64,000 bases of DNA from Pseudomonas iridis (lineage in GTDB: Bacteria; Pseudomonadota; Gammaproteobacteria; Pseudomonadales; Pseudomonadaceae): positions 1 to 64,000 of the forward strand of contig NZ_JACXXO010000003.1 of the NCBI RefSeq assembly GCF_017980685.1. Direction: 5' to 3'. The notes beneath the pieces were generated by a model. The model saw only the letters and a program-made list of their open reading frames with translations, ran no database searches and was not told where the DNA came from. The position numbers and the translations under genes are program-made. Shown piece after piece: positions 46,098 to 57,152 of this stretch. Each line of letters starts with the position of its first letter. Position 1 is the stretch's first letter.

Positions 46098-46472
46098 TCA
46101 AAGTTTGGTCAAAGACAGGCCAGCCCACGTTGCGAGCAGCCCGCCGAATACGCTGAGTGCCGCATAGCCCAGGGCCAGCGGTACTTGCCCGCTTTCCAGC
46201 AGGCGCACCGTATCCAGTGAAAAGGATGAAAAAGTCGTCAGCCCCCCGAGGAAGCCAACCATCAACCCGGCGCGTACCTCGATCGGCACTTCCGGGCGTA
46301 TCAAAAAAAGGCCGTACAACACGCCAATCAGCAGACAGCCCACGATATTAACGGCCAGCGTCGCGGTATAGAAGTGCCGCGGCCAATTGGCGGTGACCCA
46401 ATTGCCGGTAGCGAAGCGCAACAACGTGCCGGCGACCCCGCCAGCGGACACCGCAATAATCAATGGAATCAC
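46098..46472 (-). CDS. crcB: Fluoride ion channel CrcB/Fluc
   Basis: 124-residue membrane protein with four helices and the signature [16 protein letters not shown] (about 75-90) plus the conserved NIVGCLLIG. Dual-topology dimers export fluoride. GTG start overlaps the rarA stop by one base (TAGTG). No fluoride riboswitch is visible, so expression probably follows the operon. Confidence 0.94.
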   Translation of the reverse strand: MIPLIIAVSAGGVAGTLLRFATGNWVTANWPRHFYTATLAVNIVGCLLIGVLYGLFLIRPEVPIEVRAGLMVGFLGGLTTFSSFSLDTVRLLESGQVPLALGYAALSVFGGLLATWAGLSLTKL

Positions 46473-47797
46473 TATTTTCTCCGCTGTCTTGGGCTTAAAC
46501 GATCGAGTTGCGCGAGGTGATTGAGCTTTTCGCCGATCTTCAACTCAAGGCCTCGGGGCACCGGCTGATAAAACGGGATCGGCTCAAGCTCTTCCGGAAA
46601 ATAGTCTTCGCCCGCGGCGTAAGCATCCGGCTCGTCGTGGGCATAACGGTATTCGTCACCGTAGCCCAATTGTTTCATCAGTTTGGTCGGCGCGTTGCGC
46701 AGGTGCAGCGGCACCTCAAGCGAGCCGTTTTCGGCGGCAGCACGCAACGCGGTCTTGAAGCCCATGTACACCGCGTTGCTTTTTGGCGCACAGGCCAGAT
46801 AAGTGATGGCCTGGGCCACCGCCAACTCGCCTTCCGGGCTGCCGAGGCGCTCCTGCACTTCCCATGCAGCCAGACACAGGCTGAGGGCGCGTGGGTCGGC
46901 GTTACCGATGTCTTCGCTGGCCATACGCACCACGCGCCGGGCCAGGTACAGCGGATCGCAACCGCCGTCGATCATCCGCGCGAACCAGTACAGCGCACCG
47001 TCGGGATTGGAGCCGCGCACCGATTTGTGCAGCGCGGAAATCTGGTCGTAGAACGCCTCGCCACCCTTGTCGAAACGCCGACGGGTGTCGCCGAGCAGGC
47101 TTTGCAAAAGTTCGGTACCGATTTCGCTGTCGTCTTCAGCAAGGTCGGAGGCGTTTTCCAGCAAATTGAGCAGACGCCGGCCATCGCCATCGGCGGCGGA
47201 CAACAACATCTGGAAGCCTTCGTCGTTCAACGTCAGGTTACGTTTGCCCAAGCCGCGCTCTTCAGTGAGCGCGCGATGCACGAGCTTGCGCAGCGCCGCT
47301 TCGTCGAGGCTTTTCAGGACATAGACGCGGGCCCGCGACAACAGCGCGTTGTTCAGTTCAAACGAAGGGTTTTCAGTGGTGGCGCCGATGAAGATCAGCG
47401 TGCCGTCTTCAACGTACGGCAGGAACGCGTCCTGCTGGGACTTGTTGAAACGGTGCACTTCATCGACGAACAGAATCGTGCGCTTGCCGTACTGACCGGC
47501 CTGCTGCTTGGCGATTTCAACGGCTTGACGGATCTCCTTGACCCCGGCGAGCACAGCCGACACTGTTTCGAAATGTGCATCCGAGACTTCCGCGAGCAAA
47601 CGCGCCAGCGTGGTTTTACCCACGCCCGGCGGGCCCCAGAAAATCATCGAATGCAGAGCTCCCTGCTCCAGCGCCTCACGCAGAGGCTTGCCGCGAGCCA
47701 GCAAGTGCTCCTGACCGACGTACTCATCCAGATTGGTCGCACGCAAACGCGCGGCCAGTGGCTGGGCAATCGGTGCACTGCGAAACAGATCCATCAC
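46472..47797 (-). CDS. rarA: Replication-associated recombination protein A
   Basis: 441-residue AAA+ ATPase (MgsA/Mgs1 family) acting at stalled replication forks. Walker [15 protein letters not shown] at about residue 56, Walker [18 protein letters not shown], sensor [18 protein letters not shown], and the C-terminal tetramerisation domain ([40 protein letters not shown]...). Normal length. Confidence 0.96.
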   Translation of the reverse strand: MMDLFRSAPIAQPLAARLRATNLDEYVGQEHLLARGKPLREALEQGALHSMIFWGPPGVGKTTLARLLAEVSDAHFETVSAVLAGVKEIRQAVEIAKQQAGQYGKRTILFVDEVHRFNKSQQDAFLPYVEDGTLIFIGATTENPSFELNNALLSRARVYVLKSLDEAALRKLVHRALTEERGLGKRNLTLNDEGFQMLLSAADGDGRRLLNLLENASDLAEDDSEIGTELLQSLLGDTRRRFDKGGEAFYDQISALHKSVRGSNPDGALYWFARMIDGGCDPLYLARRVVRMASEDIGNADPRALSLCLAAWEVQERLGSPEGELAVAQAITYLACAPKSNAVYMGFKTALRAAAENGSLEVPLHLRNAPTKLMKQLGYGDEYRYAHDEPDAYAAGEDYFPEELEPIPFYQPVPRGLELKIGEKLNHLAQLDRLSPRQRRK

Positions 47798-47841
47798 TAC
47801 CTATGAAACCTCAGTGAGAACAGCAACTCCTGTGGGAGCGT

Positions 47842-48462
47842 TTATTCCTGGATAACGTCAGCGCCCTTCGGGATATCGAACTTGAACTTCGACGCTGGCA
47901 CCGGCTCGTTGGCCTTCACCCCGGTGAACAGGATGTTGGTGCGCTGACCAACGCTGTCGATCAGTTGCATGTCGTTGAGCAGACCGTTGCGGAACGACAG
48001 GCGCAGGTTGTCGAACAGCGTGTCCTTGGTTTTCGGCTTGAGGGTGAAGTCGATCACGCCGCCCGCCTCTTTCGCGCTGATGTCGAAGCTCTGGCTGATC
48101 TTCGACACGTCACCGGACAGCAGCAGCGCCGGGGTCTGGGTCAGACGCTCATCGAGTTTCTTGATGGTCGCCTGCTCAAGATCCGGGTCCCACAGGGTGA
48201 CTTTCTTGCCGTCAGAAACCATGGTCTGCTCGGCCGGCGCATTGGTGTGCCAGTAGAACAGGCCCGGACGCTGCAAGGTCATGTTGCCAGTGGTTTCCTG
48301 CAACTGCGTGCCGCCGCCGTCGAGGGTCAGCTGCGAGAAGTTTGCGCTCAGGGTCTTGGATGTTTCCAGCAATTGGGTCAGACGCGCCACGTCCTTGTCA
48401 TCGGCGTGGGCCGTGAGTGTGGTCAGAGCCAGTACTGGCAACAGCATGCGGATAAGGCGCAT
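47842..48462 (-). CDS. lolA: Outer-membrane lipoprotein carrier protein LolA
   Basis: 207-residue periplasmic chaperone that ferries lipoproteins from LolCDE to LolB. Signal peptide [20 protein letters not shown]; mature domain with [39 protein letters not shown] and [23 protein letters not shown] at 48462 has AGAGGA upstream; the longer frame to 48528 reaches the ftsK stop and lacks a signal at its start. Confidence 0.96.
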   Translation of the reverse strand: MRLIRMLLPVLALTTLTAHADDKDVARLTQLLETSKTLSANFSQLTLDGGGTQLQETTGNMTLQRPGLFYWHTNAPAEQTMVSDGKKVTLWDPDLEQATIKKLDERLTQTPALLLSGDVSKISQSFDISAKEAGGVIDFTLKPKTKDTLFDNLRLSFRNGLLNDMQLIDSVGQRTNILFTGVKANEPVPASKFKFDIPKGADVIQE

Positions 48463-48528
48463 GGGAGTCCTCTTGAATACTCGTTGGGAGAGCGGCGGCA
48501 CATCATTGTCCCGCCTCTTGCTTTGCAA

Positions 48529-50937
48529 TCAGTCGCGTACCGGGCCAGGCGCCAGGACTTCACGCGAACCGTTGGTGTTCATTGAGGTGACGACGCCGGC
48601 CATTTCCATGGCTTCGATCATCCGTGCAGCACGGTTGTAGCCGATTTTCAGCTTGCGCTGTACAGCGGAGATCGATGCGCGACGGCTTTCCAGCACGAAC
48701 TGTACGGCTTCGTCATACAGTGCGTCTGCCTCAGGATCGTCGCCGTCGCCACCACCGCTGCTGCCTTCAAAGCCGCTGCCGGCCTCTTCGACACCGTTGA
48801 GGATGTCGTCGTTGTATTCCGGGGCGCCGCGCAGTTTCCACGCCTCGACCACACGGTGGACTTCTTCGTCGGACACAAACGCACCGTGAACCCGGATCGG
48901 CAGACTGGTGCCCGGTGGCATGTAGAGCATGTCACCGTGGCCGAGCAGTTGTTCGGCGCCGCCCTGATCGATGATGGTCCGGGAGTCGATCTTGCTCGAC
49001 ACCTGGAACGCCATACGGGTCGGAATGTTGGCCTTGATCAGACCGGTGATCACGTCCACCGACGGCCGCTGTGTCGCGAGAATCAAGTGAATACCCGCCG
49101 CACGCGCCTTCTGGGCGATACGGGCGATCAGCTCTTCAACCTTCTTGCCGACGATCATCATCATGTCGGCGAATTCGTCGACGACCACGACGATGGTCGG
49201 CAGCTTCTGCAGCAACGGTGCTTCGTCGTGAATACTTTCGCGCTTGTACAACGGATCGCTCAGTGGCTCGCCAGCGTCCTGGGCTTCCTTGACCTTGGCG
49301 TTGAAGCCGGACAGGTTTCGCACCCCCATCTTCGCCATCAGCTTGTAGCGACGCTCCATCTCGGCGACGCTCCAGCGCAGGGCATTGGCGGCGTCCTTCA
49401 TGTCGGTCACTACCGGGCACAGCAGGTGCGGAATGCCTTCGTAGATCGACAGCTCGAGCATCTTCGGGTCGATCATGATCAGCTTGGCGTCTTCCGGGCC
49501 GGACTTGAACAGGATCGACAGGATCATCGCGTTCACACCCACCGACTTACCGGAACCGGTCGTACCGGCCACCAGCAAGTGCGGCATCTTCGCCAGGTCA
49601 GTGATGACCGGTTTGCCACCAATGTCGTGCCCCAGCGCCAGCGTGACCGGCGATTTGAAGTTGTCGTACTCGGGCGTCGACAGCACTTCGGAGAAGCGCA
49701 CGATCTGCCGGTCTTCGTTCGGAATCTCGATACCGACGGTAGTCTTGCCCGGAATGACCTCGACCACCCGCACACTGGTCACTGCCAGGGAGCGCGCCAG
49801 GTCTTTTGCCAGGTTGGAGATACGGCTGACCTTGACGCCCGCAGCCGGCTGGATTTCGTAACGGGTGATCACCGGACCCGGATGGATCGAGTCTACGGTG
49901 ACTTCGACGCCGAACTCCTTGAGCTTGATCTCCAGCAAATGGCCGACCGCTGCCAGCGACTCCGGGGAGTAATTGAGTTGTTTCTTTTCCGCAGGATCGA
50001 GGATCGAGATTGGCGGCAAGGTGCCTTCCACCGCGCTGTCGACAAACAACGGTGCCTGTTTCTCTTTCTGCACGCGCTTGCTCGGCTCGGGCGCTTTGGT
50101 CGGCGCCGGGGCGATGACCGGTGGCACCTGTTTTTCGCGATCGGACATATGCTTGCTCAGCGCCTGCTCACGCTCGATCAGGCGTTCCTTGACCTTGGCC
50201 TGTTCACGCTTGTCGGTGACGGTCGGTGCGACCACATCATGTACGCGATCATCGACTTCACGCAGTTGCGCAACCAGTTGCTTGCGCTCGGTGCGGGCCG
50301 ACCACCAGCGGTTTAGCGCACCCTGGAACAGTTCGAACAGGTCCAGGGTGATCTTGCCGGTGATGTCCATCACCTTGAACCACGACAGGTCGGTGAACAC
50401 CGTCAAGCCGAACAGAAACAGCGCGATGAACAGCAACGTGCTGCCCTGAATATTGAATGCGTTTTTCGCCAGGTCGCCGAGGCTCTCGCCCAGCGCACCA
50501 CCGGCACCGGCCGGCAGACCGGTTGCAGCGTGAAAATGGATATGCGCCAGCGCCGCACCGGAAAGAATAAGAAATACCAGACCGATCAGGCGCCAGGAGA
50601 ACAGCCAGCCGCTCCACTGCCATGGCTCGTGGCGCTGACGGAAAATCTGATAGGCCTTGACCGCCAGCAGCAACGGGAAGATGTAGGCGAAGTAACCGAG
50701 CACCATGAACAGGATGTCGGCGCTGTAGGAGCCCGCCGGGCCGCCGAAGTTCTGCACGTCGTCGATCTTGCTGTTGTGGCTCCAGCCCGGATCGTCCTTG
50801 CCGTAGGTCAGCAAAGCCATCATCAGGAACAGGCAAAGCGCGCCGATGGCGATCAATGCACCTTCCTTGAGCCGGTAGTGCAACTGTTGACGCCAGAGCG
50901 GAACGACTGTTTTTGGTGCTTCGGTGGATTTCTTCAA
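48529..50937 (-). CDS. ftsK: DNA translocase FtsK
   Basis: 802-residue septal DNA pump that coordinates chromosome dimer resolution with division. Four or five N-terminal membrane helices (about 25-185), a short linker, then the motor: Walker [14 protein letters not shown], Walker [14 protein letters not shown], and the C-terminal gamma winged helix ([39 protein letters not shown]). Start taken as TTG at 50937 (AGGA upstream, protein beginning [12 protein letters not shown] as I recall from other pseudomonads); an upstream TTG at 51000 would add 21 residues. Confidence 0.95.
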   Translation of the reverse strand: MKKSTEAPKTVVPLWRQQLHYRLKEGALIAIGALCLFLMMALLTYGKDDPGWSHNSKIDDVQNFGGPAGSYSADILFMVLGYFAYIFPLLLAVKAYQIFRQRHEPWQWSGWLFSWRLIGLVFLILSGAALAHIHFHAATGLPAGAGGALGESLGDLAKNAFNIQGSTLLFIALFLFGLTVFTDLSWFKVMDITGKITLDLFELFQGALNRWWSARTERKQLVAQLREVDDRVHDVVAPTVTDKREQAKVKERLIEREQALSKHMSDREKQVPPVIAPAPTKAPEPSKRVQKEKQAPLFVDSAVEGTLPPISILDPAEKKQLNYSPESLAAVGHLLEIKLKEFGVEVTVDSIHPGPVITRYEIQPAAGVKVSRISNLAKDLARSLAVTSVRVVEVIPGKTTVGIEIPNEDRQIVRFSEVLSTPEYDNFKSPVTLALGHDIGGKPVITDLAKMPHLLVAGTTGSGKSVGVNAMILSILFKSGPEDAKLIMIDPKMLELSIYEGIPHLLCPVVTDMKDAANALRWSVAEMERRYKLMAKMGVRNLSGFNAKVKEAQDAGEPLSDPLYKRESIHDEAPLLQKLPTIVVVVDEFADMMMIVGKKVEELIARIAQKARAAGIHLILATQRPSVDVITGLIKANIPTRMAFQVSSKIDSRTIIDQGGAEQLLGHGDMLYMPPGTSLPIRVHGAFVSDEEVHRVVEAWKLRGAPEYNDDILNGVEEAGSGFEGSSGGGDGDDPEADALYDEAVQFVLESRRASISAVQRKLKIGYNRAARMIEAMEMAGVVTSMNTNGSREVLAPGPVRD

Positions 50938-51486
50938 AACGCTACTTTTCCTGCGCCCGAGGCGCGTCCATCTATTGAATGACGATAAAAAACTGCCCAA
51001 TCCAGGCAGGTAAAAAAGTTGACGGGCACAACTGGGACTACTTTTAACACTGAGCGGCAGCTTTTACATACACAGCTATAAACACGTTAACCGGCAATAT
51101 TGTGTAACAGCCCGGCATTGTACGGGTTTGTGCGTCCGATGCCATGGTTCAGACCCGCAGCATTGAGCATAGCCAAGCGCGCAAAACCTGCGATCCAATT
51201 TGAGCATGCATTGTCTTTTGTGACAAAGGCTTATGAGGTGTATTTGATGAACGTAGCGAAGCATTGACACCTCACCCCTGCGAACGGTCGCAGACTGCCT
51301 GCCAGGCGCAATGCAGACATGTCGCGTGCCGGCGGGCAGTGCTCGCTTACGACCGCATCCAGCGCGCCAAGTTGCAACACCGCGAACGTCGAGCAGGATC
51401 GGCACGACATTCGCCGCATTTCGCGGCACACTTTACCGCGGGCCGAACAGCCCGCACCGCCCTCCCCTTCTGCAAGCCTGGATGCC
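50938..51486. other. Intergenic region between ftsK and aat
   Basis: About 550 bases between divergent genes. It must hold promoters for the ftsK string and for aat-bpt. An inverted repeat TTGTC-N6-GACAA sits near 51211-51226. No protein-coding region with a ribosome binding site was found. In P. aeruginosa I recall trxB1 occupying this position; no trace of a thioredoxin reductase is present. Confidence 0.45.
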
Positions 51487-52167
51487 ATGCTGACTTGGTT
51501 ACAACGTAATTCCCTGACTTTTCCGCCGCTGGAAAAGGCCATGCGCGAACCCAACGGATTGCTCGCCGCCGGCGGCGACCTCTCCGCCGACCGCCTGATT
51601 CAGGCGTATCGCCATGGCTGCTTTCCGTGGTTTTCCGAAGGTCAGCCGATTCTCTGGTGGTCGCCTGACCCTCGCACCGTAATGTTTCCCGACGAACTGC
51701 ATGTTTCACGCAGTCTGGGCAAATTGCTGCGCAAGGAGCGCTATGAAGTGACTTTCGATCAGGACTTCGAAGCCGTGATCCGCGCCTGCGCCGCGCCAAG
51801 GGATTACGCCGACGGCACCTGGATCACTGAGGCCATGCAAGACGCCTACGTTGAACTGCACCGGCGCGGCTTCGCTCATTCGGTGGAGGTGTGGGATCAG
51901 GGCGAACTGGTCGGCGGCCTTTACGGGCTGGCGATGGGGCAGTTGTTTTTTGGCGAATCGATGTTCAGCCGCGCCGACAATGCTTCCAAGTACGGCTTTG
52001 CCACGCTGGTCCGACACCTGCAAGCATCAGGATTCGTGCTGATCGACTGCCAGATGCCCACCGACCACCTGCACAGCCTCGGCGCCCGGGCGATTCCCCG
52101 CCACGAATTCGCGGGCTATCTGGCAAGGCATCTGGATCAACCCAATCATGCCACCTGGGTTTGCTGA
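51487..52167 (+). CDS. aat: Leucyl/phenylalanyl-tRNA-protein transferase
   Basis: 226-residue transferase that adds Leu or Phe from aminoacyl-tRNA to proteins with N-terminal Lys/Arg, marking them for ClpS-ClpAP. Family blocks [52 protein letters not shown] and [33 protein letters not shown] are present. ATG at 51487 gives the standard N-terminus [13 protein letters not shown]; the longer frame starts in non-homologous sequence. Confidence 0.96.
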   Translation: MLTWLQRNSLTFPPLEKAMREPNGLLAAGGDLSADRLIQAYRHGCFPWFSEGQPILWWSPDPRTVMFPDELHVSRSLGKLLRKERYEVTFDQDFEAVIRACAAPRDYADGTWITEAMQDAYVELHRRGFAHSVEVWDQGELVGGLYGLAMGQLFFGESMFSRADNASKYGFATLVRHLQASGFVLIDCQMPTDHLHSLGARAIPRHEFAGYLARHLDQPNHATWVC

Positions 52168-52224
52168 GCGACTTTTGCGCGCGTGGCTTACACTTAATTC
52201 ACCAGCTTATCCCGAGGGTTGATC

Positions 52225-52932
52225 ATGACCGAGTTGGCGCGTTTGAAGTTCTATGCCACTCAGCCTCACTCTTGCAGCTATCTGCCCGAGGAACAGGCCA
52301 CGACCCTGTTTCTCGACCCTAGTCAGCCCATGGATGTGCATGTCTACGCAGACCTGTCGGAAATGGGCTTTCGTCGCAGCGGCGATCATCTGTACCGCCC
52401 CCATTGCCAGAATTGCAATGCATGTGTGCCTGCACGCATTCCGGTGGCGCAGTTCACCCCCAATCGTCAGCAGAAGCGGATTTTCAAGCGCAACGCCGAC
52501 TTGCAGGTACAGCCGGCGAAACCGGGGTTCAGTGAAGAATACTTCGAGCTGTACCAGCGCTACATCGAACAGCGTCACGCCGACGGCGACATGTACCCGC
52601 CAAGCCGTGATCAATTCTCGACTTTTCTGGTGCGCGATCTGCCCTTCTCACGCTTTTACGAGTTCCGACTCGACGGACGGTTGCTGGCGGTAGCCGTGAC
52701 CGATTTGCTGCCGAACGGCTTGTCGGCGGTCTACACCTTTTACGAGCCGGCCGAAGAACGGCGCAGCCTTGGACGTTTCGCGATCCTGTGGCAAATCGCC
52801 GAGAGTCAGCGCCGCGGACTTGAAGCGGTCTACCTTGGTTACTGGATCAAGAATTGCAAAAAGATGAACTACAAGACCCAATATCGCCCCATCGAACTGC
52901 TGATTAATCAGCGCTGGGTGATCCTGAACTAA
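52225..52932 (+). CDS. bpt: Aspartate/glutamate leucyltransferase (Bpt)
   Basis: 235-residue GNAT-like aminoacyl-tRNA-protein transferase, related to eukaryotic ATE1, that adds Leu to N-terminal Asp or Glu. Cysteine-rich N-domain (CSYL...[13 protein letters not shown]), then [32 protein letters not shown] and [20 protein letters not shown]. Often annotated ate. ATG at 52225 with GAGGG upstream. Follows aat by 57 bases; likely one operon. Confidence 0.94.
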   Translation: MTELARLKFYATQPHSCSYLPEEQATTLFLDPSQPMDVHVYADLSEMGFRRSGDHLYRPHCQNCNACVPARIPVAQFTPNRQQKRIFKRNADLQVQPAKPGFSEEYFELYQRYIEQRHADGDMYPPSRDQFSTFLVRDLPFSRFYEFRLDGRLLAVAVTDLLPNGLSAVYTFYEPAEERRSLGRFAILWQIAESQRRGLEAVYLGYWIKNCKKMNYKTQYRPIELLINQRWVILN

Positions 52933-53044
52933 CGACAAGCCGTAAACCCCTTGGCGTAAACACCATTTTTCGGGCACAATGCACGCCGCTTTTGCCTGGC
53001 GCAGTTGCACCGGGCCATTCATTGGATACCGAGGGCTTTACTGC

Positions 53045-53263
53045 ATGTCGAAAGAAGACAGCTTCGAAATGGAAGGCACTGTCGTCGACACCCTGCCCAA
53101 CACCATGTTTCGTGTGGAGTTGGAAAATGGGCACGTCGTAACCGCGCATATTTCCGGCAAGATGCGCAAGAACTACATTCGTATTCTTACCGGTGACAAA
53201 GTGCGCGTCGAGCTGACGCCCTATGACTTGAGCAAAGGGCGCATCACTTACCGCGCTCGCTAA
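53045..53263 (+). CDS. infA: Translation initiation factor IF-1
   Basis: 72-residue S1/OB-fold protein, full length and highly conserved ([19 protein letters not shown] ... [30 protein letters not shown]). Occupies the ribosomal A site during initiation. GAGGG lies before the ATG. Followed by a terminator at 53280. Confidence 0.98.
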
Positions 53264-53279
53264 TCAAGTCAATACAAGA

Positions 53280-53305
53280 CGCCCGGCTTTATGCCGGGCG
53301 TTTTT
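53280..53305 (+). terminator. Rho-independent terminator of infA
   Basis: Perfect 8-bp stem CGCCCGGC (53280-53287) / GCCGGGCG (53293-53300), 5-base loop, then TTTTT. Confidence 0.95.
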
Positions 53306-53311
53306 GTGTCT

Positions 53312-53342
53312 GGGTTTTGGGTTTTGGGTTTTGGGTTTTGGG
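53312..53342 (+). repeat. Tandem heptamer (GGGTTTT)4GGG, telomere-like
   Basis: Four exact GGGTTTT units followed by GGG, giving five evenly spaced G-triplets: a textbook intramolecular G-quadruplex pattern (G3-N4)4. It starts 7 bases after the infA terminator T-run and runs into long repeat copy B. Confidence 0.9.
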
Positions 53343-53625
53343 TGTATATCCGTTGCTGCGGGTGTTGCTGATTAGGGTTTCGCCCTTACGGCGAGTCACC
53401 TTTTCCAAACGCCGGAGTGCCGGCCCAGCGAAAAGGTAACCCAAAAGGCTTTGCCCCGGCGTACGGCACTTCGCTTAGGCTCAGTGTTCCCTCGCTACGG
53501 TGTCCATCCGAGGGCATCGCCTACGGTTTGCTTCGCTGCACCTCCTCTCGATGTATGCGGCTACGCCGCACGGCGCTGCGCGCCTACCCCCGGATGAACA
53601 CCTACGCTCGGCCTGCCGATGGGGC
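53343..53625 (-). repeat. Long dispersed repeat, copy B (inverted)
   Basis: Reverse-complement relative of copies A and C. On the minus strand it ends with CGCAGCAACGGATATACACC (plus-strand 53341-53360) after CGCCGTAAGGGCGAAACC, and contains GAGAGGAGGTGCAGCG and TTTTGGGTTACCTTTTCGC. Internal sequence is more diverged than A versus C. Open frames crossing it have no ribosome binding site and no recognisable product. Confidence 0.75.
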
Positions 53626-53668
53626 AAAAGATCAAAAGCCGAAGCAAGATCAAAAGCCAGATCAAGAG

Positions 53669-53818
53669 CCCCTCACCCTAGCCCTCTCCCGGAGGGAGAG
53701 GGGACTGACCGGGGTGCTTGGGCGAACTACGCCGACGTGCGGTACCGAGCTGAACTCAGGCTTTGAAAAGCACACAAATCGGCTCCCTGTCCCCTTGGAG
53801 AGGGCTGGGGCGAGGGGG
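53669..53818. repeat. Inner inverted pair of a CCCTCACCCTAGCCCTCTCCC-type repeat
   Basis: A first unit at about 53669-53707 contains a perfect hairpin CCCTCTCCC (53682-53690) / GGGAGAGGG (53694-53702). A second, inverted unit at about 53781-53818 reads CTTGGAGAGGGCTGGGGCGA. Units of this kind are widespread non-coding repeats in pseudomonads and other gamma-proteobacteria, from memory. Nested between long repeat copies B and C. Confidence 0.7.
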
Positions 53819-53869
53819 AAATCAACCACAAAACCAAAGCCGACCGCATCGCCCTTCCACCACTCAAAA

Positions 53870-54178
53870 GGATGAGCGTTAGCTCGGCTGCAGCTCTTGA
53901 TCTTGATCCACGGGCGACGTCGGCAGGCTGAGGGGAGGGATTGATCCGGGGGTGGGAGCGCAGCGACCGTTTGGCGAAGCCAAACACAGCGAGAGGAGGT
54001 GCAGCGCAGCAAACCGGAGACGCTGCGCCCGGATCGATCCCGGAGCGAAGGGACCCCGAGCCCCAGCGAGCGGGCCGCACGTAGGAGCAAGCGTTTTTTG
54101 CTTACTTTTTTTGGCGCTTGAAAAAAAGTGAGTCGCCGTAAGGGCGAAACCGTAATAAGCCATCACCGCAGCAACGGA
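53870..54178 (+). repeat. Long dispersed repeat, copy C
   Basis: About 310 bases in the same orientation as copy A: GATGAGCGTTAGCTCG at its start, GAGGAGGTGCAGCG, GATCCCGGAGCGAAGG, ACCCCGAGCCCCAGCGAG, GTCGCCGTAAGGGCGAAACC and CATCACCGCAGCAACGGATA at its end. It has an extra hairpin-forming insert absent from copy A (about 53957-53990, with TTTGGCGAAGCCAAA). With copy B it makes an inverted pair spanning the whole infA-clpA gap. Confidence 0.78.
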
Positions 54179-54203
54179 TATACACCCAAAAACGCCTGAC
54201 AAC

Positions 54204-54227
54204 AAAAAGGCGCCCGAAGGCGCCTTT
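54204..54227 (-). terminator. Rho-independent terminator of clpA
   Basis: Stem AAAGGCGCC (54206-54214) / GGCGCCTTT (54219-54227) with an A-run at 54204-54208 on the plus strand, i.e. a U-tract on the clpA transcript. Confidence 0.92.
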
Positions 54228-54243
54228 CGCTTACAACAGGCCG

Positions 54244-56514
54244 TCAGGCCATCTCAGCCGTAGTTTCGAAGTCAAAGGTCATCTCACCATCCTTGATGTC
54301 GATGTGAACCACGCCACCATGCTCGGCCAACTCACCAAACAGAATCTCCTCCGCAAGCGGACGCTTGATCTTGTCCTGGATCAGACGCGCCATCGGACGT
54401 GCGCCCATTGCCGAGTCGTAACCACCGGCCGCCAGCCAACTGCGCGCCGCGTCGGTAACCTCCAACAGCACCCGCTTGTCTTCCAGCTGCGCCTGAAGCT
54501 CGGTAAGGAACTTGTCCACCACGCTTTTGATGACCTCATGACTGAGGCGACCAAACTGGATAATGGTGTCCAGACGGTTACGGAATTCCGGCGTGAAGCT
54601 CTTCTTGATCACTTCCATCGCATCAGACGAGTGATCCTGATGAGTGAAACCAATCGAAGCACGCGCGGCCGTTTCGGCACCGGCGTTGGTGGTCATGATC
54701 ACGATCACGTTGCGGAAATCCGCCTTGCGCCCGTTGTTATCGGTCAGCGTACCGTGATCCATCACCTGCAGCAGCAGGTTGAAGACTTCCGGGTGCGCCT
54801 TCTCGATTTCATCGAGCAGCAATACGCAATGCGGCTGCTTGGTAATCGCTTCGGTCAACAGACCGCCCTGATCAAAGCCGACATAGCCTGGAGGCGCACC
54901 GATCAGACGCGATACGGTGTGACGCTCCATGTACTCGGACATGTCGAAGCGAACCAGCTCGATACCCAGCGCCTTGGCCAATTGCCGTGCGGCCTCGGTT
55001 TTACCAACCCCGGTTGGCCCTGCGAACAGGAACGAACCGACTGGCTTGTCTGGGGACTTGAGGCCTGCCCGGGACAACTTGATCGCAGTCGACAGCGAAT
55101 CGATCGCCGCATCCTGACCAAATACCGTCAGCTTCAAATCGCGCTCGAGGTTACGCAGCAGTTCCTTGTCGGAACTGGTGACGTGCTTCGGCGGAATCCG
55201 TGCAATCTTCGCCACGATGTCTTCGACGTGCGGCACTTCGATACGCTTGGCGCGTTTCTCGACCGGCTGCAGGCGCTGGTAAGCGCCGGCTTCGTCAATG
55301 ACGTCGATGGCCTTGTCCGGCATGTGCCGGTCGTTGATGTAGCGCGAAGCCAGTTCGGCAGCGGCGCGCAACGCCTCATCGCTGTACTCGATGTTGTGAT
55401 GCGCTTCGAAACGCCCTTTCAGGCCGCGCAGGATACCGATGGTGTCTTCCACCGACGGCTCGACGACATCGACCTTCTGGAAGCGTCGTGCGAGCGCACG
55501 ATCCTTCTCGAAGATGCCGCGAAATTCCTGGAACGTAGTCGAACCGATGCAACGAATATCGCCGGACGATAACAAAGGCTTGAGCAGGTTGGACGCATCC
55601 ATCACGCCACCCGACGCCGCACCGGCACCAATAATGGTGTGGATTTCGTCGATGAACAGAATGGCTTGCGGACGTTTCTTCAGTTCATTGAGCAGCGCCT
55701 TGAAGCGCTTCTCGAAATCACCGCGATACTTGGTGCCCGCGAGCAGAGCACCGAGATCAAGGGAATAAACAACGCTGCCCGCCAGCAGGTCTGGCACCTG
55801 GTTATCGACAATACGCTTGGCCAGGCCTTCGGCAATCGCGGTTTTACCCACGCCAGCCTCGCCTACCAGCAGCGGATTGTTCTTGCGACGACGCGCGAGA
55901 ATCTGTGCGACGCGCTCGACTTCCAGTTCGCGTCCGACCAACGGGTCGATACGACCCTGACGCGCCAGTTCGTTGAGGTTGCTGGCATAAGCATCCAGAG
56001 GATTGCCTGAAGAAGAAGACTCACCGCCCTCATCGTCCTGCATATCTTGTTCACCTTCAGAGTGATCGCCATGCCCCGGCACTTTGGAAATGCCGTGCGC
56101 GATGTAATTGACGACATCGATGCGCGCAACGCTCTGCTGTTTCAGCAGAAACACTGCCTGACTCTCTTGCTCACTGAAGATTGCAACCAGCACGTTGGCG
56201 CCAGTCACTTCGCGTTTGCCCGAGCTCTGCACGTGGAAAACAGCACGCTGCAGGACACGCTGAAAGCCCAGGGTTGGCTGGGTTTCGCGATCCTCGTCAT
56301 GGACGGGGATCAATGGCGTGGTGGAGTCGATGAACTCCTGCAGGTCGTGCTTGAGTTTGTCGAGGTTCGCGCCGCAGGCACGCAAAACGGTGGCGGCAGC
56401 CTCATTGTCCAATAGGGCCAGCAGCAGGTGTTCGACGGTCATGAATTCATGACGTTTCGAACGAGCCTCCTTGAAGGCAAGATTGAGGGTGACTTCGAGC
56501 TCGCGGTTTAACAT
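54244..56514 (-). CDS. clpA: ATP-dependent Clp protease ATPase subunit ClpA
   Basis: 756-residue AAA+ unfoldase for ClpP. Clp-N repeats at 1-145 ([37 protein letters not shown]), first ATPase with Walker [16 protein letters not shown] (about 215), second with [18 protein letters not shown] (about 495), and the IGF-type loop for ClpP docking near [11 protein letters not shown]. Normal length. 30 bases downstream of clpS. Confidence 0.98.
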   Translation of the reverse strand: MLNRELEVTLNLAFKEARSKRHEFMTVEHLLLALLDNEAAATVLRACGANLDKLKHDLQEFIDSTTPLIPVHDEDRETQPTLGFQRVLQRAVFHVQSSGKREVTGANVLVAIFSEQESQAVFLLKQQSVARIDVVNYIAHGISKVPGHGDHSEGEQDMQDDEGGESSSSGNPLDAYASNLNELARQGRIDPLVGRELEVERVAQILARRRKNNPLLVGEAGVGKTAIAEGLAKRIVDNQVPDLLAGSVVYSLDLGALLAGTKYRGDFEKRFKALLNELKKRPQAILFIDEIHTIIGAGAASGGVMDASNLLKPLLSSGDIRCIGSTTFQEFRGIFEKDRALARRFQKVDVVEPSVEDTIGILRGLKGRFEAHHNIEYSDEALRAAAELASRYINDRHMPDKAIDVIDEAGAYQRLQPVEKRAKRIEVPHVEDIVAKIARIPPKHVTSSDKELLRNLERDLKLTVFGQDAAIDSLSTAIKLSRAGLKSPDKPVGSFLFAGPTGVGKTEAARQLAKALGIELVRFDMSEYMERHTVSRLIGAPPGYVGFDQGGLLTEAITKQPHCVLLLDEIEKAHPEVFNLLLQVMDHGTLTDNNGRKADFRNVIVIMTTNAGAETAARASIGFTHQDHSSDAMEVIKKSFTPEFRNRLDTIIQFGRLSHEVIKSVVDKFLTELQAQLEDKRVLLEVTDAARSWLAAGGYDSAMGARPMARLIQDKIKRPLAEEILFGELAEHGGVVHIDIKDGEMTFDFETTAEMA

Positions 56515-56544
56515 AGCTTCACCTCATACCCAAGTGGTCGGCGA

Positions 56545-56928
56545 TTAACCGTCCTTCTCGATTTCACAGAGTAGCGGATGCTGGCTTTCCCTGGCGTACT
56601 GGTTGACCTGCATGGCCTTTGTCTCGGCGATGTCGCGGGTAAACACTCCACATACTGCCCGCCCTTCTGTATGGACGGCCAGCATGACCTTGGTCGCCAG
56701 CTCGCGATTCAGGTTAAAAAACACCTCGAGCACTTCGACGACGAAATCCATCGGTGTGTAGTCATCGTTGAACAAAACCACCTTGTACATCGGCGGCGCC
56801 TGTAACGCAGGCTTTGCCTCCTGAACAGCAACGCCCGCCGAATCGTCGTCGCGCTCCTCCGGGTGATCCTTTTGGAGAGTCGGGCGATCCTGATTGAATG
56901 TTAGTCGAATCTGGCTGATTGCATGCAT
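56545..56928 (-). CDS. clpS: Clp adaptor protein ClpS
   Basis: 127-residue adaptor that presents N-degron substrates (N-terminal Leu, Phe, Trp, Tyr) to ClpA. Core with [25 protein letters not shown] and [43 protein letters not shown]; the N-terminal 45 residues form a flexible extension. Forms an operon with clpA and is divergent from cspD. Confidence 0.96.
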   Translation of the reverse strand: MHAISQIRLTFNQDRPTLQKDHPEERDDDSAGVAVQEAKPALQAPPMYKVVLFNDDYTPMDFVVEVLEVFFNLNRELATKVMLAVHTEGRAVCGVFTRDIAETKAMQVNQYARESQHPLLCEIEKDG

Positions 56929-57152
56929 GGAAAGAAAGGTTCGTCAGTTGTGCAAATACAGTGGTGGGGGCGGTTGTCCACGTTTTCAACTCCGACTGCC
57001 CGGTCACCTTGACTATCGGGAAAACGGTGTTACAACCAATAGAGCCCACAGTGGGTAAAAAAGATCCGCGGAGTCAATTCTTTTAACGGATTAGATTGCG
57101 GATGACTTGGATGATACTCCAGCGATGGAGTCTGTTGCAGAGGGATTTGAGC

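Noticed and set aside
46098..46472. Fluoride riboswitch before crcB
   Set aside because: crcB starts inside the rarA stop codon; there is no room for a riboswitch leader.
48856..50316. 486-codon open frame opposite ftsK
   Set aside because: Antisense shadow; ftsK is certain from its motor motifs.
53417..53875. 152-codon open frame between infA and clpA
   Set aside because: Lies wholly in inverted non-coding repeats and has no ribosome binding site or protein-like pattern.
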